Below, piece after piece: positions 19,087-27,962 of a stretch of DNA of 64,000 bases. A program made the position numbers and the translations under genes. Under the pieces are notes generated by a model. The model saw only the letters and a list, made by a program, of their open reading frames with translations. It searched no databases and had not been told where the DNA came from. The DNA comes from CAWGXZ01 sp963826695 (lineage in GTDB: Bacteria; Pseudomonadota; Gammaproteobacteria; Burkholderiales; Burkholderiaceae_C), in contig CAWGXZ010000006.1 in assembly GCA_963826695.1 (NCBI GenBank), positions 1 through 64,000 of the forward strand. The letters are read 5' to 3'. Within the stretch, counting starts at the first letter, position 1, and every line of letters starts with the position of its first letter.

Positions 19087-21262
19087 GCAAGCAACCCCTC
19101 GAGGTTGCCCGCAATCCGCTCCGGCCAGACCGACCGCCCGCTCATTCAATTCCGCCAACTCGTCGTGGATCTCCCGCAGCTTCTCGGCGAACTCCTCCTC
19201 GTCATCCTCGACCCCGCCCGCCGCCACGCCCACATAGCGCCCCGGCGTCAGCGACCAGTCGTTGGCCGCGATCTCGTCCACCGTCACCGCCTTGCACAGC
19301 CCCGGCACGTCGTCGTACACGCCATCCGGAAAGCGGCTGTGCAGCCAGTGCACCTGGTGAACGAAGTACACGGCCTGCTTCAGGGCCTCCAGCACCTGAT
19401 CGCGCACCGTGGCGGGCTCGTTCTTCTTCGCGTCCGCCGCCAGCAGCGCACGCCGGGCCTCGCGGGCCGCCTTGCCTTCCCAGGCGGGCTGCTGCGCGCA
19501 CGCAGGGTCTTCTCGGCCCGGTCCAGCGATTGCAGCGCCTGCTTGTGGCGCCCTTCCAGCGTCTTGGCCAGCGCCTTCAGCGGCGCCGCCAGCGGGTCCA
19601 GCACCGCCTGCAGCTTGACCTGGCTCGCGTGGCTGGCAGGGTCGGTGTCAGCGATGGCCGCACGCGCCCGTTTGCAGGCCTTCAGCGTGTCGGCAATGGC
19701 GGTCGACACTTCGGTCGTCGCCATCACCTGCGCCAGTCGGCCCGGAAGGCCTCCAACGCCGCCGGTGCGATGTGCGCCGCCTCGTCCAGGCCCTCGTTCA
19801 GCTCCGCCAGCGTCGCGCCTTCGGCGAAGGCCTGCAGCGTCTTCAGCAGCGCCGTCACCGCGGCGGTGTCGGCTTCGATGCGCGCCGGCAGCGCGGCCAG
19901 CCAGTCGTCGACCTGCCGGTGGTAGCGGCCGACCAGGGCGACGAACTTCTCCGTCTGCCCGCGGTACAGCCAGGTGATCGCGGTGAGGTTGGCCAGCTGC
20001 TCGTCGGTGAACACGTGCGAGCGCGCCGACACCACGTGGTAGACGTTGCGCGCGTCGATCATCAGCACCTGGTCGCGCAGGTCCTCGGGCTTGCCCTTGT
20101 CGAAGAACCACAGCGTGCAGGGCAGGCTGCGCGTGTAGAAGAACTTGGTGCCGATGGCCACCATCACGTCGACGTGGCCGGACTTCACCAGCTGCTCGCG
20201 AATGTCGCGGTCCTTGTTGCCGGCGTCGGACGCGCTGGACGCCATCACGAAGCCGGCCCGGCCGGTGTCGTTCAGGTAGCTGTAGAAGTACTGGATCCAC
20301 AGGCTGTTGGCGTTGGAGATGGCGCCGGTCTTGGCGTTGGTGCCCGGCAGGCCGAAGGGCAGTCGCAGGCCCTCGCCCACCTGGGCCGCCGCCTTCTTGG
20401 TGTCGACGCCGTCGACGTTGAACGGCGGGTTGGCCATCACGAAGTCGCAGGTGCCCACCAGGTGCTCGGCCTGGTCGTAGAAGGTATTGCCCTGCACGAT
20501 GTTGGACGCATCCAGCCCGTGCACCACCAGGTTCATGCGCGCGAGCTTGGTGTTGGTGTCGCTCTTCTCCTGCCCGTGGAAGGTGACCGCATCGTTGGCC
20601 GCCCCGTGGCGCACGTGGGCGATGAAGTGGCCTGTCTGCACGAACATGCCGGCCGAGCCGCACGCCGGGTCGAACACCAGACCGTGGTCGGGCTCGATGA
20701 AGTTGACGATGGTGCGCACCAGCGACGGCGGGGTGAAGAACTCGCCACCTTCCTGCGCGCCGGTCATCGCGAACTTGTTCAGGAAGTATTCGTAGATGCG
20801 GCCGAACACGTCGCCGGTGGCGGCACGGATTGCCGGGCGGTCGAAGATCTTCACCAGCCCGGCCAAGAGTTCGGGATCGAAGGCGGTATAGCCGCGCGGC
20901 AGCGCGCCGGCCAGCACCTCGTAGTCGGCCTCGATGCGCTCCATCGCGGCGTCGATGACTTCGCCGACCTTGGCGCCTTCGGGCAGGCTGGCGATGCGGT
21001 CGAAGCGCGCCGGCTCGGGCAGGTAGATCGCGGCCTTGCCCTGGAAACCGAGCTTGATCAGTTCCTCGCGCTGCTTGGCGGGCACCTTGGCCGGGATGTC
21101 GGCCTCGATCTCGGGCAGGAAGGCCTTGAAGCGGTTGTCGGCATGGCGCAGGAAGATCAGTCCCAGCACCGGCATCGCGTACTCGGCCGCGGTCAGCTTG
21201 GAGTTGGCGCGCAGCTGGTCGGCCGCCTCCCACAGTTCGTTTTCGACTTGCTGGACGTTCAT
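19083..21262 (-). pseudogene. hsdM: type I restriction enzyme, modification subunit, three frameshifts near the C-terminus
   Basis: DNA adenine methyltransferase subunit, about 726 residues when repaired. The N-terminal helical domain starts MNVQQVENELWEAADQLR. The catalytic domain is intact, with FDPACGSAGMF (AdoMet motif I) and NPPF (motif IV). The frame ends prematurely at about 19727 (ADWRR-stop). One base added near 19730 restores RADWRQVMATTEVSTA. A second shift near 19495 leads to QQPAWEGKAAREARRAL, and a third near 19120 gives LAERIAGNLEGLLA-stop, the family-type C-terminus that overlaps hsdS by ATGA. The start at 21262 replaces an in-frame upstream codon at 21322 because MNVQQ matches the family. 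The uninterrupted first 512 residues alone would lack the region that docks HsdS. Confidence 0.85.
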
Positions 21263-21408
21263 GCCCGCATTGTCTCGGCGCCGTAGGGGAGCAGTCGGTC
21301 CTCCCCACGCTGACCACAGCAACCGGAAATCAAGCGGCTCGGTGCGTCGGCTGTGGTTTGGCAGTCACCACGGCAGCAAGCGGCGCCAGGTGGCTTGCCT
21401 GTCGGCGC

Positions 21409-22185
21409 TTACCGCAGCTCCACCCACGTCGGCGCATGGTCGCTCGGTTTCTCGCGCGCGCGCACGGCCTTGTCGACGCCGGCCGATTCGAGACGGGCCG
21501 CGGCCTGCGGGTTGAGCAGCAGGTGGTCGATGCGCAGGCCGGAGTTGCGCGCGAAGCGGTCGCGGAAGTAGTCCCAGAAGGTGTAGATCGCGGCATCGGG
21601 GTGCAGCGTGTGCAGCGCGTCGGTCCAGCCCTGGCCGAGCAGGCGGAACCAGGCGGCGCGGCTCTCGGGCTGCAGCAGCGCGTCGTCCTTCCACGACTTG
21701 GCCGAGTAGATGTCGCAGACGGCGTCGGTCGGCACGACGTTGTAGTCGCCCGCCAGCACCACCGGCTGGCCGCAGCCCTGCAGCTCGGCCGCGCGGGCGA
21801 TCAGGCGCTCGAACCAGGCGAGCTTGTACTCGAACTTCGGCCCCGGCTGCGGGTTGCCGTTCGGCAGGTAGATCGACGCCACGACGACGCCGTCGACGGC
21901 GGCTTCGAGGTAGCGGCTCTGCAGGTCCTCGGGGTCGCCCGGCAGGCCGCGCAGCGTCTCGCGCGGCTCGGCGCCGCGCGCCAGGATCGCCACGCCGTTG
22001 AAGCCTTTCTGGCCGTGCCACAGCGGCTGGTAGCCGGCGGCGCGGATGGCGGCCTCGGGGAAGGTGGCGTCGGAGGTCTTCAGCTCCTGCAGGCAGGCGA
22101 CGTCGGGGCGCGCCTCCTCGAGCCATTCGAGCAGCCGGGGCAGGCGGCTGTTGATGCCGTTGACGTTGAAGGTGGCGATTTTCAT
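21409..22185 (-). CDS. xthA: exodeoxyribonuclease III / AP endonuclease
   Basis: A 258-residue Mg2+-dependent exonuclease III of the EEP fold. It cleaves DNA 5' to abasic sites and trims 3' ends in base-excision repair. Visible motifs: MKIATFNVNGINSRL, LQELKT (metal-binding Glu), YLPNGNP, LAGDYNVVPTD (Asp-Asn pair), FWDYF and a C-terminal SDHAPTW (catalytic Asp-His). Its ATG overlaps the stop of the DoxX-like gene (22182-22185), so it is translationally coupled to a run of genes that also contains UdgX and a Nudix-MBL fusion. Start chosen at MKIATFN, the universal N-terminus of this family; the long upstream frame is spurious. Confidence 0.95.
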   Translation of the reverse strand: MKIATFNVNGINSRLPRLLEWLEEARPDVACLQELKTSDATFPEAAIRAAGYQPLWHGQKGFNGVAILARGAEPRETLRGLPGDPEDLQSRYLEAAVDGVVVASIYLPNGNPQPGPKFEYKLAWFERLIARAAELQGCGQPVVLAGDYNVVPTDAVCDIYSAKSWKDDALLQPESRAAWFRLLGQGWTDALHTLHPDAAIYTFWDYFRDRFARNSGLRIDHLLLNPQAAARLESAGVDKAVRAREKPSDHAPTWVELR

Positions 22186-22598
22186 GGGGCGCGGTTCGGG
22201 GGTGCGGTGCTCCAGGCGATCAGCGCCAGCAGCGCCGCCTGGATCGGCAGCCGCAGCAGCAGCGCCCAGTACGGCACCGACGGGAACCGCTCGGGCTGCT
22301 GCAGCATGTAGAAGTGGGCGGGCGTGACGGCGATTGTCAGCGCGAAGAGGCCCCAGCCGGCCATCCGGCGGGTGCGCCGCCAGAGCAGCCCTGCCGCGCC
22401 GAGCAGCTCGAAAACGCCGCTGACGAGCACCACCTCGCGCGGCCACGGCACGTAGGGCGGCACGATCCGCATCTCGGCGTCGGTGAAGACGAAGTGGGCG
22501 ATGCCGCCGAGCAGGAACCAGCCGAAGACGACCGCCAGGCCGATTCGGCGGCCGCGGTCGAGGGCCGGCTCAGCCACCGGGTCGGTAGCGGCCGACAC
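22182..22598 (-). CDS. DoxX-like small membrane protein
   Basis: A 138-residue integral membrane protein with about four hydrophobic helices (GLAVVFGWFLLGGIAHFVF, VVLVSGVFELLGAAGLL, WGLFALTIAVTPAHFYML, LRLPIQAALLALIAW). The pattern, the PPYVPWP motif after helix 1 and the ELLGAAGLL segment match the DoxX/DUF417-like membrane proteins. Function in such proteins is poorly known; some contribute to redox or oxidative-stress complexes. The gene starts 12 bases after the Nudix-MBL fusion and overlaps xthA by four bases. Confidence 0.75.
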   Translation of the reverse strand: MSAATDPVAEPALDRGRRIGLAVVFGWFLLGGIAHFVFTDAEMRIVPPYVPWPREVVLVSGVFELLGAAGLLWRRTRRMAGWGLFALTIAVTPAHFYMLQQPERFPSVPYWALLLRLPIQAALLALIAWSTAPPNRAP

Positions 22599-22610
22599 CG
22601 CGGGGCGGCT

Positions 22611-24296
22611 TCAGGTCAACCTCCACGCGCCGTCCGCCTGCACCGCCGTGCCGTCGGCCTGCAGCTTCAGCAGGTGCGCGAGCAGCGACCGCGCCGCGGC
22701 GGGTTTCAGCCGCTGCGGCACGTCGTCGTAGACCTGCTCGAGCAGTTGCGCATCGCTGCCACGGCCGAGGCGCTGCAGCGCGCCGAGCAGCTTGGCCTCG
22801 CGCCGGCCTCGATGCGCGATGATGGCTTCGATCGCTGCCCGCGGCTCGGCCATCAGGAAGCCGTGGCCCGGCGCCAGCCAGTCGAGGTCCTCGTCGAGCA
22901 GCGCCCGCAGCGAGGCCAGGTAGGCCGCCATGTCGCCGTCGGGTGGGTTGATGATCACCGTCGACGACTGCATCACGTGGTCGCCGGTGAAGAGCGTCCT
23001 TTCCTCCTCGAGCAGGTAGCAGAGGTGGTTCGACGCATGCCCGGGCGTGTGCAGCACACGCAGCGTCGACGCCGGGCCGAGCGCGATCCGCTCGCCGCCG
23101 CGCAGCAGCGTGTCCGGGGCGAAAGTCGCGTCCTGGCGGTCGGGATGGTCGGCAATGCGGCCGAACACCGGCGCGCCGGTGCGGGCGGCAAGCAGCGGCG
23201 CGGCGGGCGAATGGTCGAGATGCGTGTGCGTCGCGAAGATCCAGCGGATCGGCCCCGGCGCCGCCGCCAGCAGCGCCTCGACGTGCACCGCATCGGCGGG
23301 GCCGGGGTCGATCAACGCCCAGTCGTTGCTTTCCAGCGCGCCGACCAGGTAGCTGTTGGTCCCGGGCCCGGTCATCATGCTGCCGTTGTCGGCGGTGACC
23401 CGGATCACGCGGGGTGACAGGCGCACCGGCTGTCCCGGGACGAGGGCATACGACGCGTTGCCGGTTCCGGCCGGATCCAGGCGCCCCAGTTCGGCCCACG
23501 CCGGCTCGTGTGGCAGCACCGGGCGCATGCCGGCAGGGCCGCTGCCCAGGCGCGGCAGCGTCATCCGGATCGGCCCGCGCGACGCCGCCCAGTCGAGCAG
23601 CGGCGCGCTCGAGGCGAAGCGGGCCAGCTCTGCGAGCGTGGTTCGGGTCGGGGTCATCAGGTACATCGCGTCCGCCTGCGCCAGGGCGTCGGCCGGTCGC
23701 AGCCAGCGCTGCTCGACCAGCTCGGTGGCGTCGTGGCGGGCGGTCTGGCCGGCAGGAGCCACGGCCAGGAAGAAGCGCGTGTCGTAGCGCTTGGCGCGGC
23801 CGAGCGGCGTCAGCCAGTGGCTGAAGTAGACCAGCCGGTCGACCGCCAGCCGAAGGCCGGCATCGACGCAGAGTTCCCGCAGCAGCCGCTCGTTGCGGTG
23901 CAGCGGCCCACGCCAGGCGTCCAGGTCGATCGACATTTCCTGCGCGGCGGGCCCGGGGCCGCCGACGAACAACAAGCCGCATTCCTCGAAGCATTCGCGC
24001 ACCGCGGCAACGTGGTAGGCCAGGCCTCCTGCAGCGAGGCCGAGCCGCTCGCTTGCCGCGGCGTCGTCGAGCCCGGCGCAAATGTCGGCGCAATCGGCAT
24101 CGGCCGCATCGAGCAGGCCGCCCGGAAAGACCCAGGCGCCGCTGTTGTGGTCGCCGCGTTCGGCACGGCGCAGCAGCAGCACCTCGAGTCCGGCATCGGC
24201 GTCGCGCACGACGATCAGCGACGCCGACGGCCGCGGCGGGCGCTCGCCGCTTTTCAGCGGCGCCGCCGCGGAAAACGCCTCAGCGCCGCCGGCCAT
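22611..24296 (-). CDS. Nudix hydrolase fused to metallo-beta-lactamase-fold hydrolase
   Basis: A 561-residue two-domain enzyme. Residues ~20-230 form a Nudix domain: SASLIVVRDAD, WVFPGGLLD and the Nudix-box core VRECFEECGLL. Residues ~290-480 form a metallo-beta-lactamase domain with TGPGTNSYLVG, the zinc motif HTHLDH, HTPGHASNH, FTGDHV and PGHGFL. The tail has the winged-helix look of LACTB2-like proteins (YDDVPQRLKPAAARSLLAHL). Nudix domains cleave nucleoside diphosphate derivatives; LACTB2-type domains cut RNA or thioesters. The combined substrate is unknown. Its ATG lies two bases after the carbonic anhydrase stop, so the genes are co-transcribed. Confidence 0.88.
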   Translation of the reverse strand: MAGGAEAFSAAAPLKSGERPPRPSASLIVVRDADAGLEVLLLRRAERGDHNSGAWVFPGGLLDAADADCADICAGLDDAAASERLGLAAGGLAYHVAAVRECFEECGLLFVGGPGPAAQEMSIDLDAWRGPLHRNERLLRELCVDAGLRLAVDRLVYFSHWLTPLGRAKRYDTRFFLAVAPAGQTARHDATELVEQRWLRPADALAQADAMYLMTPTRTTLAELARFASSAPLLDWAASRGPIRMTLPRLGSGPAGMRPVLPHEPAWAELGRLDPAGTGNASYALVPGQPVRLSPRVIRVTADNGSMMTGPGTNSYLVGALESNDWALIDPGPADAVHVEALLAAAPGPIRWIFATHTHLDHSPAAPLLAARTGAPVFGRIADHPDRQDATFAPDTLLRGGERIALGPASTLRVLHTPGHASNHLCYLLEEERTLFTGDHVMQSSTVIINPPDGDMAAYLASLRALLDEDLDWLAPGHGFLMAEPRAAIEAIIAHRGRREAKLLGALQRLGRGSDAQLLEQVYDDVPQRLKPAAARSLLAHLLKLQADGTAVQADGAWRLT

Positions 24297-24298
24297 CG

Positions 24299-25021
24299 TC
24301 AGCTCTCGAAGAATTCGACCGACCCGTCGTCGAGGTCGTAGCGGGCGCCGACCACCTTCAGACGCCCGGCCTGGAGCGGCTGCATCATCACCGGATCGGA
24401 ATTGCGCAGCCGGCTGACCACGCGGCGGATGTTTTCGCGCACCGCGAGGTCGAGCAGCGCATCGCCCGTCGCTCCCGTGCTTCGAGCGATCAAGGCGGCC
24501 GGCAGGATCGGCTCGATCATCTGGTTGAGGCTGCCCGGAAACATGGTGTTTTTCTCGACCACCGACACCGCCGCGTCGACCGCGCCGCAGCGCTCGTGGC
24601 CGAGCACGACGACCAGCGGCACGCCGAGCACCGCCACGGCGTATTCGATGCTGCCGAGCGCGACGGTGTCGACGGTGTTGCCGGCGTTGCGGACGATGAA
24701 CAGCTCGCCCAGCCCGCGGCCGAACAGCAGTTCCGGTGAAACCCGGCTGTCCGAGCACGAGACCAGCACCGCGAAGGGCACCTGCTGGCGCGCAATCTCG
24801 AGGCGCCGGTCGCGGCCCTGCGCGCCGCGAAACGGCGCATCGGTGAGGAATTTGGCATTGCCTTCCTTCAGCGCCGCCAGCGCCTGATCGGGCGTCATCG
24901 TGGTCCTGGGGCCGGGCGCAGCGGCAAGCGCGGGTGCCGCGGCGACGCTGGCCGCGAGTCCGAGCGAGCCGCAACAGGCGCGGCGGAAGAAGGCGCGGCG
25001 CGCCGGGGTTTTTTCGTTCAT
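24299..25021 (-). CDS. beta-class carbonic anhydrase, exported by Tat
   Basis: A 240-residue zinc enzyme hydrating CO2 to bicarbonate. Residues 1-34 are a twin-arginine leader (ARRAFFRRACCGSLGL then an Ala-rich stretch), so the enzyme is probably folded before export to the periplasm. Zinc ligands and the Asp-Arg dyad are visible in CSDSRVSPE and HERCGAVDA. GNTVDTVALGSIEYAVAVL is the typical dimer region. GGAGGAG lies just ahead of the ATG. It sits between udgX (69 bases upstream) and the Nudix-MBL fusion (2 bases downstream), an odd place for a carbonic anhydrase. Confidence 0.92.
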   Translation of the reverse strand: MNEKTPARRAFFRRACCGSLGLAASVAAAPALAAAPGPRTTMTPDQALAALKEGNAKFLTDAPFRGAQGRDRRLEIARQQVPFAVLVSCSDSRVSPELLFGRGLGELFIVRNAGNTVDTVALGSIEYAVAVLGVPLVVVLGHERCGAVDAAVSVVEKNTMFPGSLNQMIEPILPAALIARSTGATGDALLDLAVRENIRRVVSRLRNSDPVMMQPLQAGRLKVVGARYDLDDGSVEFFES

Positions 25022-25090
25022 GTTGTCTCCTCCAGGGTGCAGGGCGATGGCCCCGGCGCAGTGTAGAACCGCGCCGCGCGCGTGCGGCAG

Positions 25091-26602
25091 TCAGCCGGCA
25101 GGCTCGAGCGCAAGCGCCAGGTCGGCAAGCCAGGCGCGGTAGGCAGTCTCCCGCTCCTGGGGAGGCATCCGCAACAGCGCGGACGGATGCAGCGTCACCA
25201 GGACGCGGACACCGTCGGCTCGCCGCAGCCACTGGCCGCGCTCGCGCATGACTGCAACCGGCCTGCCGAGCAGCGACCGCGCGGCGGTTGCGCCGAGCGC
25301 CACGACGGCGTGCGGCGCCACCAGGGCGATTTCCCGCTCGAGCCAGTCGTGGCAGGCGGCGGCTTCCTGCTGCGCCGGCGTCTTGTGGATGCGCCGCTTG
25401 CCGCGCAGCTCGAACTTGAAATGCTTGACGGCATTGGTGACGTAGTACCGCGCCCGGTCGGCGCCGAGTTCGACCAGCGCGCGGTCGAACAGCTGGCCCG
25501 CCGGGCCGACGAACGGCCGGCCGCGCAGATCCTCGTGATCGCCGGGCTGTTCGCCGACGAACATCAGCGCCGCGTCGAGCGGACCTTCGCCGAAAACCGT
25601 CTGCGTCGCGTCGCGGTACAGCGGGCAATGGGTGCAACCCCGCGCCGCATTGCGGGTGGCCTCGAAGCTTGCTTCGCGGCTTTGGGGTGCGTCGTCCCCG
25701 GGCTGGTTCGCCACGGCATGTTCCTCCATCGTTTGCCGCAGCGCCGCCGCGGTATGCCGCCGGCGCAGCGCCACGGTCGGTGCCGCCTCGATCATCCGGC
25801 CGCTGCGCTCGCCCGCGGCCGCGACCAGCGGTGCGATCAGCGCCGCCTCGGGCAACGCCGGCCAGTAGCGCCGTGGCATTTCGCGCTGCATCGTTGCCAG
25901 CTTGAGCCGCGCCGGGTTGAAGATGTGCTCGTAATAGGTCAGCCAATGCTGCTCGCCCGGATCGGCCGCCGGCCCTTCGGCACGCTGCGCGCCGGGGCCG
26001 AAATGCAGGCCGTCCTGGTCGCACGAGACGCTGCGCCGCGGCGTCAGGATGGCCCAGTGCAGCCGCGGGAAGCGGCGCAGGAAGAACGGCGCCACTGCTT
26101 CGACGATGTGGTGCTCGGGCTCGAACCAGGCGGCGTGCAGCAGCGGCAGGCCGGGGCGCTCGACCGGCCGGAAGCGCACGAACGCGGTCATCTTGTGCAG
26201 GTCGTGCGCGACGGCGCGGCCCATTCGCTGCAGCTGCAGCCAGTCCGGGTCGAGCCGGTCGCCGCGCAACGCCGGCTCGATCTGCAGCCGCCGCAGCAGC
26301 CGCCAGGCGAGCGCGAAGCGCTGCGGCTCCCGGTGCAGCAGCGCCTTGCGCAGCAGCGGCATGAAGTCGGCCGGCACCGTCGCGGCCGAAGCCGCCGGCT
26401 CGTTCGCGGCGATCTCCTGCGCCGGCCCGATGCTTGTATCGAACAGGCTGCCGTCGGTGCCGGCGACGCGCCATTCGACCGTATCGGGCGGCGAGGCTTC
26501 GGCAAGCAGCCGGCGCGCGGCACGGCGAAAGCCGTCGATGTCGGTCTCGCCGGCCAGCTCGATCGTGCGCGGCGCCGCATGCGCCCCGCCTGCAGGGATC
26601 AC
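25091..26602 (-). CDS. udgX: UdgX-family uracil-DNA binding protein with N-terminal DUF4130 domain
   Basis: A 503-residue DNA-repair protein. Residues 1-~265 match the DUF4130 domain that often accompanies the radical SAM protein encoded upstream. Residues ~315-500 are a family-4-like uracil-DNA glycosylase fold: GCTHCPLY (Cys pair of the Fe-S cluster), GEQPGD (350-355), GRPFVGPAGQ and HPSALL. The inserted loop KRRIH (402-406) is the hallmark of UdgX; in the mycobacterial protein its His attacks the sugar and leaves UdgX covalently bound to the uracil site. The start is a GTG at 26602, preceded by GAGG; no in-frame ATG fits. It follows the radical SAM gene by 17 bases. Confidence 0.93.
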   Translation of the reverse strand: MIPAGGAHAAPRTIELAGETDIDGFRRAARRLLAEASPPDTVEWRVAGTDGSLFDTSIGPAQEIAANEPAASAATVPADFMPLLRKALLHREPQRFALAWRLLRRLQIEPALRGDRLDPDWLQLQRMGRAVAHDLHKMTAFVRFRPVERPGLPLLHAAWFEPEHHIVEAVAPFFLRRFPRLHWAILTPRRSVSCDQDGLHFGPGAQRAEGPAADPGEQHWLTYYEHIFNPARLKLATMQREMPRRYWPALPEAALIAPLVAAAGERSGRMIEAAPTVALRRRHTAAALRQTMEEHAVANQPGDDAPQSREASFEATRNAARGCTHCPLYRDATQTVFGEGPLDAALMFVGEQPGDHEDLRGRPFVGPAGQLFDRALVELGADRARYYVTNAVKHFKFELRGKRRIHKTPAQQEAAACHDWLEREIALVAPHAVVALGATAARSLLGRPVAVMRERGQWLRRADGVRVLVTLHPSALLRMPPQERETAYRAWLADLALALEPAG

Positions 26603-26619
26603 CCGCGCATCCTCGACCG

Positions 26620-27876
26620 TCAGAACAGGACAGCCTGCCGCAGCGGCTGCGCCGCGCTTGCCGCATGCAGCGCCGCCGCGGCCGACGCGGCCGGCCGGTG
26701 GTCGGCCAGCACGGCGAACGGCAGCACCTTCTTCAGCGGCACCTTGAGGCGGCCGAGGTCGGCGCTGCGCAGCCGGCGCACGCGGCGATTGCGCAGCAGC
26801 TTGTCGACCGTCTTGACGCCCAGGCCGGGCACGCGCAGCAGCATCTCGCGCGGCGCCCGGTTCAGGTCGACCGGAAAGCGCTCGGGATGCGCCAGCGCCC
26901 AGGCCAGCTTCGGATCGACTGCCAGCGACAGCATGCCGTCGGCAGAGGCGACGATCTCCTCGTGCTCGAAGCCGTAGAAGCGCATCAGCCAGTCGGCCTG
27001 GTAAAGCCGGTGCTCGCGTTCGAGCGGCGGCGCCTGCAGCGGCAGCGCGCGCGAGGCGTCGGGAATCGGGCTGAAGGCCGAGTAATAGACGCGCTTCAGC
27101 CGGTAGGCGCCGTACAGCGTGGCGCTGGTGCGCAGCAGCGTGCGGTCGTCGCTGGCATCGGCGCCGACGATCATCTGCGTGCTCTGGCCCGCTGGCGCGA
27201 ACGGCTGCGCCGCCGCCCGGCCCGGTGCCATGCCGGCCTGCGAACGGATCGCCGGCGCGGCGGCCTCACGCGCTTCCTCGATGCCCAGGCGCAACGCCGC
27301 CATCGAGCGGCGGATCGCCTGCGCGTCCTTTTCCGGCGCCAGCGCGGCCAGGCCCTGCGACGTCGGCAGCTCGATGTTGATGCTCAGCCGGTCGGCGTAG
27401 CGGCCGGCGCGGGCCAGCAGGTCGGCACTGGCTTCAGGGATCGTCTTCAGGTGGATGTAGCCGCGGAAGTCGTGGTCCTCGCGCAGCTGCCGTGCGACTT
27501 CGACCAGCTGCTCCATGGTGTAGTCGGGGCTCTGGATGATCCCGGAGCTGAGGAACAACCCCTCGATGCAGTTGCGGCGGTAGAAGTCGAGCGTCAGCTG
27601 CACCACCTCCTCGACGGCGAAGCGCGCCCTAGGCACGTTGCTGCTGACGCGGTTGACGCAGTACAGGCAGTCGTAGCTGCAGTAGTTGGTCAGCAACAGC
27701 TTGAGCAGCGACACGCAGCGGCCGTCGGGCGTGTAGCTGTGGCAGATGCCGTTGCCTTCGGTCGAGCCCATGCCGCGACCGCCGATCGAATCGCGCTTGC
27801 TGCTGCCGCTCGAAGCGCACGAGGCGTCGTACTTGGCTGCGTCGGCCAGGATGGCAATCTTGCGCTGCAGGTCCAT
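26620..27876 (-). CDS. putative DNA modification/repair radical SAM protein
   Basis: A 418-residue radical SAM enzyme of the family that is genetically linked to UdgX (rSAM-link-UDG). The iron-sulfur cysteines are in NYCSYDCLYCVN (CxxxCxxC) near residue 78. The N-terminus MDLQRKIAILADAAKYDASC is characteristic and fixes the start at 27876 rather than 27966. Near the C-terminus a helix-hairpin-helix (REMLLRVPGLGVKTVDKLL) suggests DNA contact. The reaction is not established for the family. The gene leads the run rSAM-udgX-carbonic anhydrase-Nudix/MBL-doxX-xthA, all within about 6.5 kb on one strand. Confidence 0.92.
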   Translation of the reverse strand: MDLQRKIAILADAAKYDASCASSGSSKRDSIGGRGMGSTEGNGICHSYTPDGRCVSLLKLLLTNYCSYDCLYCVNRVSSNVPRARFAVEEVVQLTLDFYRRNCIEGLFLSSGIIQSPDYTMEQLVEVARQLREDHDFRGYIHLKTIPEASADLLARAGRYADRLSINIELPTSQGLAALAPEKDAQAIRRSMAALRLGIEEAREAAAPAIRSQAGMAPGRAAAQPFAPAGQSTQMIVGADASDDRTLLRTSATLYGAYRLKRVYYSAFSPIPDASRALPLQAPPLEREHRLYQADWLMRFYGFEHEEIVASADGMLSLAVDPKLAWALAHPERFPVDLNRAPREMLLRVPGLGVKTVDKLLRNRRVRRLRSADLGRLKVPLKKVLPFAVLADHRPAASAAAALHAASAAQPLRQAVLF

Positions 27877-27962
27877 GAAGTCTCGCAAGGCTGTACGAAT
27901 GCACAGCTCCGGGCGATTGGACCCGATCTTCGAAGCCCCTGCCACGAAGGGCTTTGCACGCG

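Noticed and set aside
22611..26666. 1351-residue continuous minus-strand open frame
   Set aside because: Only its last 561 residues are protein-like (Nudix-MBL); the rest is out of frame with udgX and the carbonic anhydrase.
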